Source: Ganoderma boninense (taxonomy: Eukaryota; Basidiomycota; Agaricomycetes; Polyporales; Polyporaceae). From it: a stretch of 64,000 nt of DNA. Shown one piece after another: positions 37,432 to 49,328 of this stretch. The stretch lies in contig CM035304.1 of the NCBI GenBank assembly GCA_002900995.3, positions 1,533,498 to 1,597,497 on the forward strand, given 5' to 3'. Each line of letters begins with the position of its first letter. Position 1 is the first letter of the stretch. Both the position numbers and the translations under genes were made by a program. The notes under the pieces are model-generated. The model was not told where the DNA came from. It saw only the letters and a program-made list of their open reading frames with translations, and made no database searches.

Positions 37432-38982
37432 TCATACTGTGAGCTGCAGAGGGGCGTCCGACGTCGACACCACAACACTGCCCTTTGCTCGTGCCTCCCA
37501 GTCCCACCACACATTCCCCTGCACCCGGTTGCGCCCCTCCTCTAGCACCGCGTAGTCGTAGTCGCGGTAGCGTCCACGGCCAGACGGATCCTGTGCGGCG
37601 ACACGCGCGTGCACGGCTGGGGTGCCCGCGTTGGTGGTTTGCAGGTCGAACGAGCCCTCGAACGACTCGTGCATCGCGACGTCAGCGCGCCCGTTAGACG
37701 TGCGTACGGATACTGCGAGCGTGTGACTTGGGGGCGCATCGACGAATGCGACATCGAGTGCTGCGTTCGATGTGTGGGCGGTGACGTGGAAGGTGCATTT
37801 GGATGGGGAAGGGGTGCTGGCTAGGAGGGAGACCTTTGGCGTCTATGCGGCTGGAGAGGAGAGAGCGAAGGGCAATAAACGGCATAAGGAAAGGAGAGGA
37901 AAGGAGACGAGAGGGGTGTCAAATAGACCTGCGCAGCGAGAGGGATAATGAAAACGAACCCGTTGGACGACCGGATGTCGAGTTCTGAGGCCGTCTTGAA
38001 TCGACCGAGGATGGCGCCATTTGTCGTGTGGAGCTCCAAAATATCGCCCGCCACCGACTGTGCTGGCGTAAGTAAGCTGCAAAGCGGTCAATGGAACAGG
38101 GGACTTGCCTCCGCCAAGATACGACCGTTGCTCGACTTCAACGCGAGCTTTTTGAAGTGGACCGAATCATCGAGAGCGTGGACATGCTGACTGAAGTCGT
38201 GCAGGTCGGTCTTGAGATGGGGAACAACGAGAGATGGGGCTGCCGGAAGATGGAGATGGACGTCGAAACGAAGCTGATGGGTGGGATCCCCTCCAGGAGG
38301 CGATCGCCGCGCAGGAGTCTAGCGATAGACCTGGATGAGCGCAAGCTCAAGCCCCGGTCCACGACGGATAAAACGGAGGAAGAGCACGCACAAAGATTCC
38401 GAGACCCCACTCGCGACGCGAAGGGTGCAGGCGGCAGACAGTGGCTTGCTCAAGATCTTCCTGGTGGCGGAAGAAAACGTCGACCTCCACGGTGGCGTCA
38501 GGCCCAACGTCGGCCGTCTGGAAAATCTCCAGCGACCCATGGGTGCGCTCTCCTGTTGCGATGACGGACAGGATGTCCGACGACATGGGAAGAGTCACAG
38601 ACGTGCGCGAGTGGAAGCGGTAGCTCTCCGGTACGTCTTGAGCTTCTTCCCAACGTGCATGATCGGTGCAGTGGTCAGGCCCAGCCACACCCACGGACCG
38701 TCCGAGCGAATACTGAACGGTAAACTTCATCAGCTTTCAAGGCCTCAGATTAACGGCTGCAGCGAGGACCAAGAAAAGCCTCACCATTGGATTAAGACCA
38801 TACTTCTTCCGGATAACGTATTGGACAGCGAGAGCAGCGAAGGTACAGGCCAGAAGATGCCAGAAACGCGGCCTGAACGCGAGCCTGGAGCGGTTCTGCT
38901 TGGGCATGTACACGGGAGGATGTTGGACGGCCGAATACGCTGGAGGACTGAGGCCCGAGCGTGCCTCTGCCTCGGTGCCCAT
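37432..38982 (-). CDS. Membrane-anchored adhesin-like protein (DUF7330/DUF4097-like), copy B
   Basis: I chose the ATG at 38982, just before the Pro-rich N-terminus (LSPPAYSAVQHPPVYMP); an ATG further upstream in frame is possible. A membrane segment (FWHLLACTFAALAVQYVI) is followed by an intron. Later exons encode MSSDILSVIATGERTHGSLEIF, LRFDVHLHLPAAPSLVVP and VHFKKLALKSSNGRILAE. Then come ILELHTTNGAILGRFKTAS and LDIRSSNGFVFIIPL, LAVSVRTSNGRADVAM and FDLQTTNAGTPAVHARV. The stop is at 37432-37434. Domain order (short cytoplasmic tail, one helix, repeated TSNG beta strands) matches copy A in the same orientation 1.8 kb downstream. One exon joint around 38340-38440 is not resolved. Function is inferred only from family resemblance. 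Confidence 0.72.
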
Positions 38983-41900
38983 CTCTAGGCCACGTGGAGC
39001 GGCTAGAAAGTGCTTCAGGGTCAAGCGCGGGTCGTCAGTCGAGTAGGATGCAATCGGCAGGAAACGGCAAGGAGACAGAGGGCGGCGAGGCTTCAGGGAT
39101 TTTGTATGTGGGAGAGCCGTCCACGACACGGTGCTTCTTCCACCGCCTCACAGCCTCGCAGACGGAAGGAATCGATGGGAAAGCCGCGGTTGAAACCTAT
39201 GTGGTACGCCATGCGCAGCGGCTGAGCATCGATGGAGATGGCGGCGAGTCTCGAGGAAGTGTGGGTTGCAAGGGCATGAGCCATCATACTTACGGCGAGA
39301 CTCGTTCATGTTCAGGGTAGAAGGTGCGCGCAGCAAGCGCTCAGTACCCTGGGATATCATTTGGAGGAGTATGCGGCGATAGTTGGCCGAGTCTGCACCA
39401 GAAGCCGCTGCGGGGCTTCCGATGTCAACATGAGGACCTGAGGACAATATGGTCAATTTCCCCATGGATGACAGTCCGCTGGTCAGCCGAGACACGAAAT
39501 ATGTCCGAGAGCGGTGAAGATGTAAAGGACCGCAGCCAATGCAAGTCCAGATCGTTGCTGGATATGTCGGTTTCACCGATTTGTCCGGGGCATAAGATAT
39601 TGTTCGCCGGTCATCAGCAGCTCGTACACAATTGAGTTCATGTGTGTAAGACCATACCATGGGAAAGGATGTGACGGGCGGTGCGACTAGCTAGTAGCAT
39701 GAGCTTGACCCTTCGGCTGTAATATTGCGCGCTTGGATTATGGTTGGAAGGTATGCATGAAGAGTGAAGCGGGAATGTCGTGCCTGTGTGACTGCTGGAC
39801 TCAGCCACCTACTTGGCTCATATTTGCGTAGAGTGTCGAAAAGTGAATCTGTACTTACCTTTCTTGCTTACTTACAGACAACGAGGCGTTCATCCTCGTT
39901 CGAAAACCCACAGGCTCATATGCATCGGTGAGAGGGCTGTTGAGGGCTGTTGACACAGTTGAGGGACGGCCTCACGCGCGTCTAGTACGCAGCAGTTTGC
40001 ATCGCCCTGCATCGCCTTGCACCGCATTCCGCATTCGGTCCGGGATACCCGTCCTCAGGTTTGATGCACGCAGCACCATCTGCGGGGGCGCAAAATTATT
40101 GCAATTCAGTATACAATTTCAATGTAATGGGATCTTATATTGAATAACGTTACATAACCGGATTGCCTGTTTGAAGTTTGTAGTGTGATTACAAAGGAGT
40201 GGTTATTATCATATTTGCAATGCATATCGAGGATTGCATTGCAAACCCTCGCGGGGCGCATTGCAAACCTCAGCCATGCAAGGTAACAATTCCTATGGCA
40301 TGCAAAGAATACAATCATAGCCAGCGGAAATAAAGACCTTTAATATATACAGTAACAAATATCCGGCACACTACATGCGTTGCGAGGAAAGAATAGATTT
40401 ATTGACTCCACTACTAGTAATATACAAAATAACCCAATCGCGACGACAGGCCGAAAATGTACACATGGCGCAAATACAGTGTAGGCACCAGTATGAGGGG
40501 TGAAGAGGGCGGAAGGGAGGGCTGAGGCTATGGCCAGGGTTTCAGGGAGAAGTGGATGGGATGTGGGAGACGAAAACAAAGGCATCATCATGGATGTACA
40601 AAACCCACAACTTACCTGTCCTAGCGAGCTGAGGTTGAAACGTAGCGCCGTGATAGGGATGACAGGCATTGCAGCGCAGTCAATAGGTGGATAGGAAAGA
40701 CGTGAGTGCTGTAGCGAGAAAATCAAGAGACCGCACGTAATATAGAGTGAGAGAGAGAACAGAGACTCACCTTTTTGAAACCTCACAAAACCAACCGATG
40801 AGACAATGGGTGGAGGAGGAAGCATATAGTCAGTACTGAGGGACGAAGCGCATATAACAACCTACCGATCTCAAGTCAGATGGGCGCCCGACGTCATGGA
40901 TCCTACGGGGGTGAGGACATCAGTACAACATGCTCCAAGACATACCATGGGACCCTCACGAGCATAGAGCTCAGACTTGAGCGGGATGTTGTGGGGTGGT
41001 GAGAGAGAGAGGAGAACTCTTGAGGGACGTAGCGGAGAGGGTGAAGAGCTTGATAAAGGGCGGGAAGACCGAATGACAGGTCATGAACTTGTACTGGCCC
41101 GTGACAGCGCACGGACCTCGTCCAAGAATCACGGGTCAACCGGCCTACGAACCCCACGTCCTCTTCCTCTCCACCTCCACATGCAGGGCCTAAAGAGATG
41201 GGGAGAATAAGCACGAATAAATGACTCACCGTTGGTGGGGGGATTGACTCGACAATCCTCCCATGGGGCTCACCGCGGTTTCCCCCCATTGCTTGGACCC
41301 ATCCTTCCAGAAAACCAAAACCAAGAAACTTAAGAGACGAATATGGCAGTTCCACAGTGTCGGACTAGTGACGAAGGGAGGAAAGAGAGTCATGGCGGAG
41401 TGTCGATAACGATGAGAGAGACGACAACACATGGGACGACTCGGACGAGCTTCGAATCGTTGCAGTGAAGCGCCGAGGTGACCCCGGGCCGCCCCCTGCC
41501 ATATTTACATTACCTCGAGCCTGCCGACAGATTATAAGGACGTTGACTATCAAACACTTGACGACCTTATAATAATACAATCCTACTAAAAATCATAATC
41601 CTGACATGGCGATTGCCACCTCGCCGGCTCCAGGTTTGCAACTGCAAGGTGATGCATTGCAAACCTCGCCTGTCCCGTTATGGTGTGCAAACCCGGTCCA
41701 GCGTGGCAATTCCATTGCCACGGGTTAGCGCTTTTGCTGATGACGCGGCGCAGAGTGACCGCTGTTCACAACAAGGCATAGTCGTTGTCGTCCTCTGTCC
41801 TCAAGTCGCAGACATGGTGCGCATTCAACTCGGCCCTGAGTCGGGTCCCAACTGCTCGCACTCAGTCGCCTGGCGATCGGGTAAGGCGAACTTTTCCTTG

Positions 41901-43235
41901 ATGCCCTCTCCTAGTCGCTCTGGCCCCGCTGCTCTTATCCTCTTGCAGAGTATATGAGACTGCAAGACAGTCTCAGGCCCATTCAAGTTCATGCCAACAC
42001 CAAGCTGTCAGTGAGCCTGATCGCCGCTCCCATGTTGCTCATGTAATTCTCACTCGATTTCCCACACCAGCACCTGCTCTTCCCTCCACAGCTGGCAATG
42101 TCTCGCGGTATCTGGAGCCCCGTCATTCCTTCCCGCTTCTACTGCTTCTAGCGTGACACCGTCCTACTGGTTCTAGACAACGACCTCGGCAGCCTCCGAG
42201 GGAGCGATGGTCCGGCCTAGCCAACTTTCACGTCTCGCACTTCGCGAGGCGATACTCCTAGCTCGACACCCTTGGAGTTGTCGAACGAGTCTCCCCGACG
42301 TACTAACCCAACCCCCCGTCGACACGCTCACCAGTCTCCCCAAACTTTACGCCGGCGGCTCGGGATGCGATGCGATACATCGTGGCGGGGGCGCCGTCCA
42401 AGGCGTACATAGAAGCGGCCACGTTCCTCAATCTCACCTCGCCTTCAGGAAGCCTTGACGTACCTGGACGTCGATGTGGTCCTTCATCGCCCTTTCCCGC
42501 GCGTCAATCTCGCCGGTACACGATGGATGGTCCAGTTTACCGCCGGGGCTGCATGGAAAGGGATCTTACACTTCTGGGACGTCTGGGGGGCGAGACCGGC
42601 AGAATGCACGTGGACCTTCATCAGGAGAGAGGAAGTCGCCGTTGAGCGTTGAGTTGGAGGCAGTGACGGCGGTCACCGGTCATCCAAGATAGGTCGTCCG
42701 TCAGTGGAGAAGGTCGGTAGAAATTTTTGTGGACCAGGAGAAATGGTAGGATTGCGCCATCATCTCAGCGATGAGAATGGTCTTGCAGTGGTCCTTCATC
42801 CAAGTCCGAGAAACTTCGCTGGCAGCCTACTGTAAGCTTGGATCCGCGGGTTGAGTTGCTGCCAGCGCAGCGTCGGCCGGTGAATGAGTTCTGCTCAAGA
42901 ATGGAAATTTTCTCAACATGCCATTGCAACAGATTTCTCTATTGGAGTCGGAATCAATGACGTTTATCTCCGGCTGGGCTCGTTCTTCATTCCGTGTTCT
43001 AAAACACGGCGTGCAGTCAAAGTGCTCTTAATCAGCTCGGAAGCTGCCGGTCTCCTCCGGGAGGCCGGCCCTCGTGGGAACATCTCGGATAACCAGGTCC
43101 CGACGGCGGGTGGCTCATCTAGCCCCCTGCCAGTACGCAGCCGCTGCTCGCCTGAGGCTCCAAGGCGGACCTCCGAAGGTACGTTGATGAGGCACCACTA
43201 ATTGCTGTGTTATCTCACAGCTCGTGGTACAATAG
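38983..43235. other. 4.2 kb with no confident gene
   Basis: A minus-strand set of exon-like pieces (start near 41364, MELPYSSLKFLGFGFLEGW followed by GTGAGT; and 40825, MLPPPPIVSSVGFVRFQK followed by GTGAGT) might be a small spliced gene, but there is no recognisable product. On plus, 42360-42640 holds frames such as KAYIEAATFLNLTSP and TYLDVDVVLHRPFPRV in different phases. A short motif recurs at 40236, 40258 and 41654. Confidence 0.3.
40236..40269 (+). repeat. Recurring GCATTGCAAACC motif
   Basis: GCATTGCAAACC occurs at 40236-40247 and 40258-40269 and again at 41654-41665, always in the same orientation. It could mark ends of a small element about 1.4 kb long, but no target-site duplication or terminal inverted repeat was seen. 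Confidence 0.5.
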
Positions 43236-44870
43236 ATGACAGCACGCGAATCTGCGCTCGCGTGCTACGACGTTCTTGCGGCGATTTTCGACCATCTTAC
43301 CCCGGTCCCATGTGATGGCGAAGAAACAACCGAGAGATCGCGCAGGAGTTGTCGAAAGGCTCTGATCTCATCTGCTCGCGTCTGCACCACTCTCTCCCAC
43401 CATGCACTGAATGCTTTGTGGCGTGAGCTAGACACCATCCATCCATTGCTCAAGACCTTGCCCAACTGCAGGTCGGTCGCGTGGCAACTGGCGAGTCCAC
43501 TGTCATATTGAGCCAATCCTGGTTCCTCCCCTCACATATTTTATTCCAGACTCTCTGTGGTGCTATCTCGGACGAAGATTGGGCAAGACTGCAATTCTAT
43601 GCGAACCGCGTGCGTGTGATCGCCGGGACCATGGAGCCTGAACTTCTGGACCTTATTCACCCGTCGGTTTGGCTGTACCTCTCAGCGAGGTGCAAAGGCT
43701 CGCCGCTGATGCCTCGCCTTCACACTGTCGTGGCATTGAACGTACGCACCTCGGAAACACCCGCACTCATCCTTTTAATGGCTCCCTCACTTCGCTCGCT
43801 CCACATCTTTTTCGCCTTGGAAGACGAGACCGACGATCGGACAAATGCTCCACACGTGGCTACCTCGCTTTTACAGACGATTCCATTCATGGCACCGGAC
43901 CTGGAGTCCTTCTATTGCGATGTCGATATTAGCCTCGGTCATGGATATCTCAAAGCTTTCAGACAATTCACACGGCTGAACACGCTCTCGGTCTCCTCCA
44001 AGCTCGCTCTAGATGAGAGTGCGCTACGGACCCTCCCAGACATAGCCAACCTGCGGGATCTCTCATGCACCATCGCCACTCTTAAAAAGCTCTCCACTCG
44101 CCCTAGGCCCATACACGTTCCCAACCCTAACGACACTCACAGTCAGCGGGCGCTGTGATGACCTCACCGCATTCATCGGTGCTTGCCAACTGCCCCGCCT
44201 GACGAGAATCGGTGTCTCGTTCAAAGAACCTCCACGCTCCGGAGACTTGGCGGACTCGATTGCGGCCGTTTGCAAACAGTGCAACCCTGCGTTACTTACC
44301 TCCGTTAGGGTCACCGTTGTCTATGCACCGGATTCCGGCCGTCTCATGCAATACCTCGAGCCTTTCCTCGCGTTCCACAACATCAAGACCTTCGACCTCT
44401 GGTCTTCCAGCGTGATCCCCTCAATCCACGATGACGACCTCGCCAAATTCGGCTCAGCGTGGCCGCGCGTGACCAACTTCCGCATCTCACACCTCGTGGG
44501 CAGGCAGGACATTGCGTCCTCAGGCGTCGTGCCTCCCACGCTGTCTGGCCTCGTCGACCTCGCGCGCCGCTGCCCGCACCTCGAGTCGTTCCGTGCCCCC
44601 GCGCTCGATGCGAAGGTGTTTCCCGACAAGAACGCGACACCGCCGATGCCCGTCGGACACCGCTTGCGCGCTCTCTCGATCACCGACATGGTCACGCTTC
44701 CGGCGCCCAAGTCTCGCGCGTTCTCGGAGATCGCGAGGATCCTCGATGGCGTCTTTCCGTCGGTCGTGTTGGAAGACGCTCGGGCGAAGGCGGTAAAGAA
44801 TATGAAGGGGTGGGACAAGCTGAAGGGTCTGCTGGCGACGATGCGGCTTCGTCGTGAGACCGAGTCGTAA
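43236..44870 (+). CDS. F-box/LRR-like protein, copy 2 (frame break in A5 run; GC-AG intron)
   Basis: Exon 1 (43236-43490) encodes the F-box-like part: YDVLAAIFDHL, ISSARVCTTLSHHALNALWREL, HPLLKTLPNC. The intron 43491-43549 starts with GC (CTG|GCGAGT) and ends with CCAG, a GC-AG intron at the exact place where the paralogue has GTAAGT. Exon 2 continues with LCGAISDEDWARLQFYANRVRVI and CKGSPLMPRLHTVVALNVR. At the five-A run 44084-44088 the frame moves by one base: removal of one A restores KSSPLALGPYTFPTLTTL, aligned with the other copies. The C-terminus PTLSGLVDLARRCPHLESF ends in RRETES-stop at 44870. It is a likely SCF adaptor if functional; the frame break may be an assembly indel. Confidence 0.82.
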
Positions 44871-44940
44871 GGGTTTGGTTTTCGGACGATGCGTCGGATG
44901 CGCCAGACTGTCCAGATCCCCTGTCTGGTAACTATCGTCT

Positions 44941-44980
44941 GACGTGACTGAAACTAGGGGGACGTGACTGAAACTAGGGG
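44941..44980. repeat. Exact 20-bp tandem duplication
   Basis: GACGTGACTGAAACTAGGGG occurs twice, back to back, between the two convergent genes. Confidence 0.97.
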
Positions 44981-45145
44981 GAAGCGGCCCAAGTCGAACA
45001 CCCGGAGCGATATTATACGAGGCGGATAAGGTACTACAAAGCGGCTACAGTATACTCACAATATTGCACATGTACAGTACGTGCCGCGCGAAGTCATCGG
45101 CGTGGCTCTATGATCTATCGGAAGAAAGAAGCTTGGCGAGTTTCT

Positions 45146-46175
45146 TCACGCGCCACGAACGGCGAGAGTGGGCTGCAAGCTGCCAACGGACATGCGCCGG
45201 ATGTCGACCAGCATGAGCTCCTCGAAGGCCACCCGCCGACCGCCGGGCAGCGCGAGAGGCTTGCCGATCTCGTCGAGTGCCTCCTGCACAGACTGCATGA
45301 GCACCGGTACCATTGTTCGTTCAAAATGGAGAGTGCATTGGAACTTACCATCACGCGTCGCACTTCCTTGGCAATGTCCATGGCCAGCTGGTGCCGCATG
45401 ACGGGCACCTTGGCTCGGCGGAGGTTGTGCTGTTTTGTTTTGAACCCGCTCGACTCCACGAAGGGGAGCTGTGCTCGGGGGTCAGTTGGTTTGCCATCCT
45501 GCGAGTTTTACATTGTTTAGCCACATACCCCGAAACGAACAGCGAACTTCTCGCGGGTGGTTAGGTCGCCTGTGAACGCATGGCCAGCGGGGTCCGCGAC
45601 CTCCCCTCTTTCCGCGGCGGTCATGGGGACGTTGAACGGGACGACCTGGTCATCGACCGGCGCCGCTCCGCTCCGGTAGGTGTTCTGAGGGATGATTTCT
45701 AGAGGTGCAGCCTGAAGGGAATGTTCAACCGACACAGGCACTATAAGTAAATTACACTAGGATTGCTTACGTTGTTCGAAGAGAAGGCGCCTCTGGGTGA
45801 CTGGACATTCAGCCAGCTGAGGCTGGGATGCTTGACATAACATGAGAGCACAAGCTCGTCCGGGAGGTATGCCAGACTTCCCGCGGGAAGGTCGTGACCG
45901 GGCTAGTGCGATGAACGAGTAAGTAAGGCTTCTCTTCTAATGTAGGACTCAAAAGTTACCTGAAGAGCTTGACCATTGCAGACGTTGTTCGCCCAATTCC
46001 ACCATCTACCATCCGTGTGCTTGATGAAAACCTTCGCTGAGGGGGACACGACCCGGCTGCCTGCAGGAAGGTAGGAGAGAAGCTACGAGCGCGGTAATCA
46101 GGTACTAAGTTCTGAGTTTCGGAGAAGCGATATACTCACCTCAGGCTCCGTGAGGACCAAAGTGTTCGAACTCAT
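45146..46175 (-). CDS. Unknown basidiomycete protein, copy 2 (intact)
   Basis: Paralogue of the gene at 281-1370, with the same intron positions. The ATG is at 46175 and exon 1 encodes MSSNTLVLTEPE before GTGAGT. Exon 2 encodes LLSYLPAGSRVVSPSAKVFI and DGRWWNWANNVCNGQALQ. Exon 3 encodes PAGSLAYLPDELVLSCYVKHP. Exon 4 encodes PVDDQVVPFNVPMTAAERGE and LTTREKFAVRFG. A 60-nt intron leads to LPFVESSGFKTKQHNLRRAK with VPVMRHQLAMDIAKEVRRVM, and the last exon ends GSLQPTLAVRGA-stop at 45146. All joints are GT-AG and in frame. The product is about 240 aa. The best conserved blocks between copies are VPMTAAE, (V/I)MR.QLA..IA.E.RR and GSLQP.LAVRGA. It sits between F-box copies 2 and 3, divergent from copy 3. 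Function unknown. Confidence 0.82.
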
Positions 46176-47653
46176 GTCGCTGAATGTTGATCTTTGCTGA
46201 GAGTGGAAGGAGTTGCGAGCCCAATGTGTTGCTCGGCTGGTTGAGTCTGGGGAGCGTCCTCAATCGAGCGAGTCTCTTATAAACACGAACCTACCAAGAA
46301 GAATACCTACATCTCTGTCAAAGCTCTAGTGCTTGAATGTCGGAAGGGAGATGCCTCGACCGTTCAGATTCAGCGAAAACTCGAATTCGCTAAGGAGAAA
46401 CCTGTAAGAGCGGAACAGGGTCTATTGGGCGAGGGGTAAAGCAGCGAATGGGGATTGGCTCAGGAAGAGAGATTACCGAAACACATGGTGAACTCAGTCG
46501 GTTAACTCAACAATGTACAGATGTCGTTTCAGACATTCGATATCGGAGGCAGGGTGGCGTGGGGCGGCACGTATGAGCAGCATTGAGGTGATTACAGGAC
46601 TAACCTCCTCGGTGTTCAATTCAAAAAATGTACCGGGAAGATACAAGAGAAACTTAGCACTTTCGAGAGCAACGACTGTGTTCCGGCTGTGTCTGTCTCA
46701 TGATCATGGATGGATACCATGTCAAGCTGCCCCGACGATGCGCATACCCGGACAAGATCAGGGTAACCTTGCGAGAACCTACAACATCGGATCACAGACT
46801 TCTAGGACAAAAATATTTAGCTTTCGTACATTTAAGAAGACAAAGGATTGTCACGTCGCCTTACTCTATCGTGGAGTGGAACCGAGGCAGGACCTTGGCG
46901 CAGCTAAGTTTGGGAGATATCCCTATGTCGGCGGGTCGCAGCTCAGAGCGAATGAAGCACAGGGCTTGATGCTTAACGATAGGTATTCAAAGCCTAGGTT
47001 TTTCGAAAATCAACTGGCTGATTTCAGGGTTTCGAGGTCCCAAAAGAAGGGATTAAGGCGTTCACTACACCTGGGGAGAACGGCGGGTGCCTCGGACTTC
47101 GGCTTGGCGATGGATGTTGAATGGTGCAATCCTGTGCGGGGTGTGTGTTTCAGCGGTCTGAAACTACTGTTCAAGTTATCTGAAAAGCGTTGCGGACATG
47201 TGTAGCGTGGTATGCAACTGAATTTAGATTGTGTCTCACCGAAATCGCGCATTGCAAGACTCTGAGACTGATACTTGAACCTCCTGCTTCACTCGAAGAA
47301 TTGTTGATCCATCCGGGGAAAGGGTCTTGGGATGCGCATAGCAGAGTGTTTTGCCCGAAGAACAGTCTCCGTGGTGGTCGACAAGACAGGACAAGCTTCA
47401 GCAAAGGCCTAGGCATAGCGCGTGCCGCGCCCACGTGATACTTTACATCCGGACTCCGAGTCGAGGCCCGCTGCCGCCACGCCGCCACGCATCTTGTCAC
47501 CGAACTGCATCGTTCACCTCATTCCTCCGAATTGATACATTGCTTGTTAAATATGTCAAGATTGAAGGTATGTATACAAAGTTTTGATCGTATAGCATAT
47601 TCTACTAATAGCCTGCCCATGATGGCTGCTGGTAGATAACACCATCCAGTTCC

Positions 47654-49328
47654 ACGTCTGCGTTCTTGTGCCATGACATTTTGGCAACGATTTTCAATCA
47701 CTTGGCCCCAGAACGAATTGATTTGCATGATTCAGACAGAGAAGCCGAACTATCACGCTGGAGCTATCGTGAATCGTTGTTAGCGTCTGCACTCTCCTGC
47801 AGCATCATATCCCACCACGCACTGAATGTGCTGTGGCGGGAGCTGGACGACATTCACCCCCTGCTGAAGGTGCTGCCCAACTACAAACGCATAGATTCAC
47901 GATTCGTGAGCGGCTTCGTGTTTACACAGCACCTAATCTCGGGTTCATCGAACCAATACTCAGGTACTCTGCGGTCCAATCTTGCCCGAACATTGGACGC
48001 GGCTGCAGCTCTACGCTGAACGTGTCCGCGCCATCCTGGGAGGCACGAGACAGCCGGAGGATGCTATACAACCCTCGGTTTGGATGTTCCTCGCTACAAT
48101 GTGCAAAGGATCTCCACTGCTGCCTCGCCTTCGTGAACTCTCCTCGTATAACGTGCCCGTTCCGGAATCATCGAACCTCATCCTCCTCATCTCGAGAACG
48201 CTGCGCGTCGCAAACATATCGTTCGATCTGGTGGAAGAGGAAGACTCCGAGATCGCTCCACATGTGATCGGCTCGCTTCTCCACACCCTTCCACTCCTGG
48301 CGCCAGACCTGGAGGATCTAACCTTCGATGTCGACCTCAGCGTGAGTCGTGGCTCAGTCACCCTCGGCTATGGGTACCTTGAGTCATTCGGACACCATTT
48401 CAGGAGGCTGAAGACGCTTTCGATACGTTGCGGGGTCTGTCTCGATAATAACATGCTGCAGCTGCTCTCATCCATACCCACACTGCAGGACCTCTCGTTC
48501 ACCCTCGACACCAGCACCAGCCCTACCCTCGTCTCGGGATCTCAATATACGTTCCAGCAGCTGACGGACCTCGACATCACAGGACACCTCGATCACCTCG
48601 TTGCTTTCTGTCAGGCTTCTCGGCTCCCGAGCCTGGCAAGCATCACGCTCCGGATCACAGGGCCACCAGTTGCCCGAGGAGTCAAGGATTCGTTGGTGGC
48701 CATCTGTCGACTCTGCAACCCTTCGTCGCTGACGTCGGTCTCACTCGAGATCATACATCTCTTCTCCGGCCATATGCCACGTCCCAACGGCCTCATGCAG
48801 TACTCCGAATACTTCCTCGCATTCCCTAACATCATCTCGTTCCATTTCCACTGCTTCTACATCGTGCCCTCCGTTCTGGACGACGATCTCGCGAGATTCG
48901 GGGCGGCATGGCCTCGGCTCGAAAGCTTTCGTGTCACCCACCTTGTTGGAGAATACTCCCTGCCTGACGTCGCGCGTCCGACGCTATCAGGGCTCATCGA
49001 GCTCGCCAAGCGGTGTCCTCGCCTCGACATCTTCCACATTCCCGAGCTCGACATCACCACGATCCCCCATAAGGACGCAGTCCCCTGCGCCGGACACAGT
49101 GCAAAATACTTCACGATGAAGACCGTCATGCCCTTGGCATTGCCATCCAGGACACACATGGAGGTGGCAACGATCCTCGATCGTGTGTTCCCAGACATCG
49201 ACTTGGCGTACGCATTGTCGGTTTGCGCGTTCGACGGGCGCGAGTGGAACGACATCTTGCAGTTCTTGGAGGCTATGCGGGTTGGTCGCGAGAACAGCGA
49301 GCTCCGTGCCAGACTTCGGCGAGGATGA
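47654..49328 (+). CDS. F-box/LRR-like protein, copy 3 (canonical ATG missing)
   Basis: Exon 1 (to 47905) encodes CHDILATIFNHL, SALSCSIISHHALNVLWREL and HPLLKVLPNYK. The intron 47906-47963 is at the position shared with copies 1 and 2. Exon 2 (47964-49328) is open throughout: CKGSPLLPRLRELSSYNV, FRRLKTLSIRCGVCL, LQDLSFTLDTS and PTLSGLIELAKRCPRLDIF, ending LRARLRRG-stop. Where copies 1 and 2 start with ATGACTGCG, this copy has ACGTCTGCG at 47654-47662, and the next upstream codon set reaches a stop (TAG at 47633) without an ATG. Translation would need a non-AUG start, an unseen upstream exon, or a base-call error. The rest is the best preserved F-box copy in the window. Confidence 0.8.
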
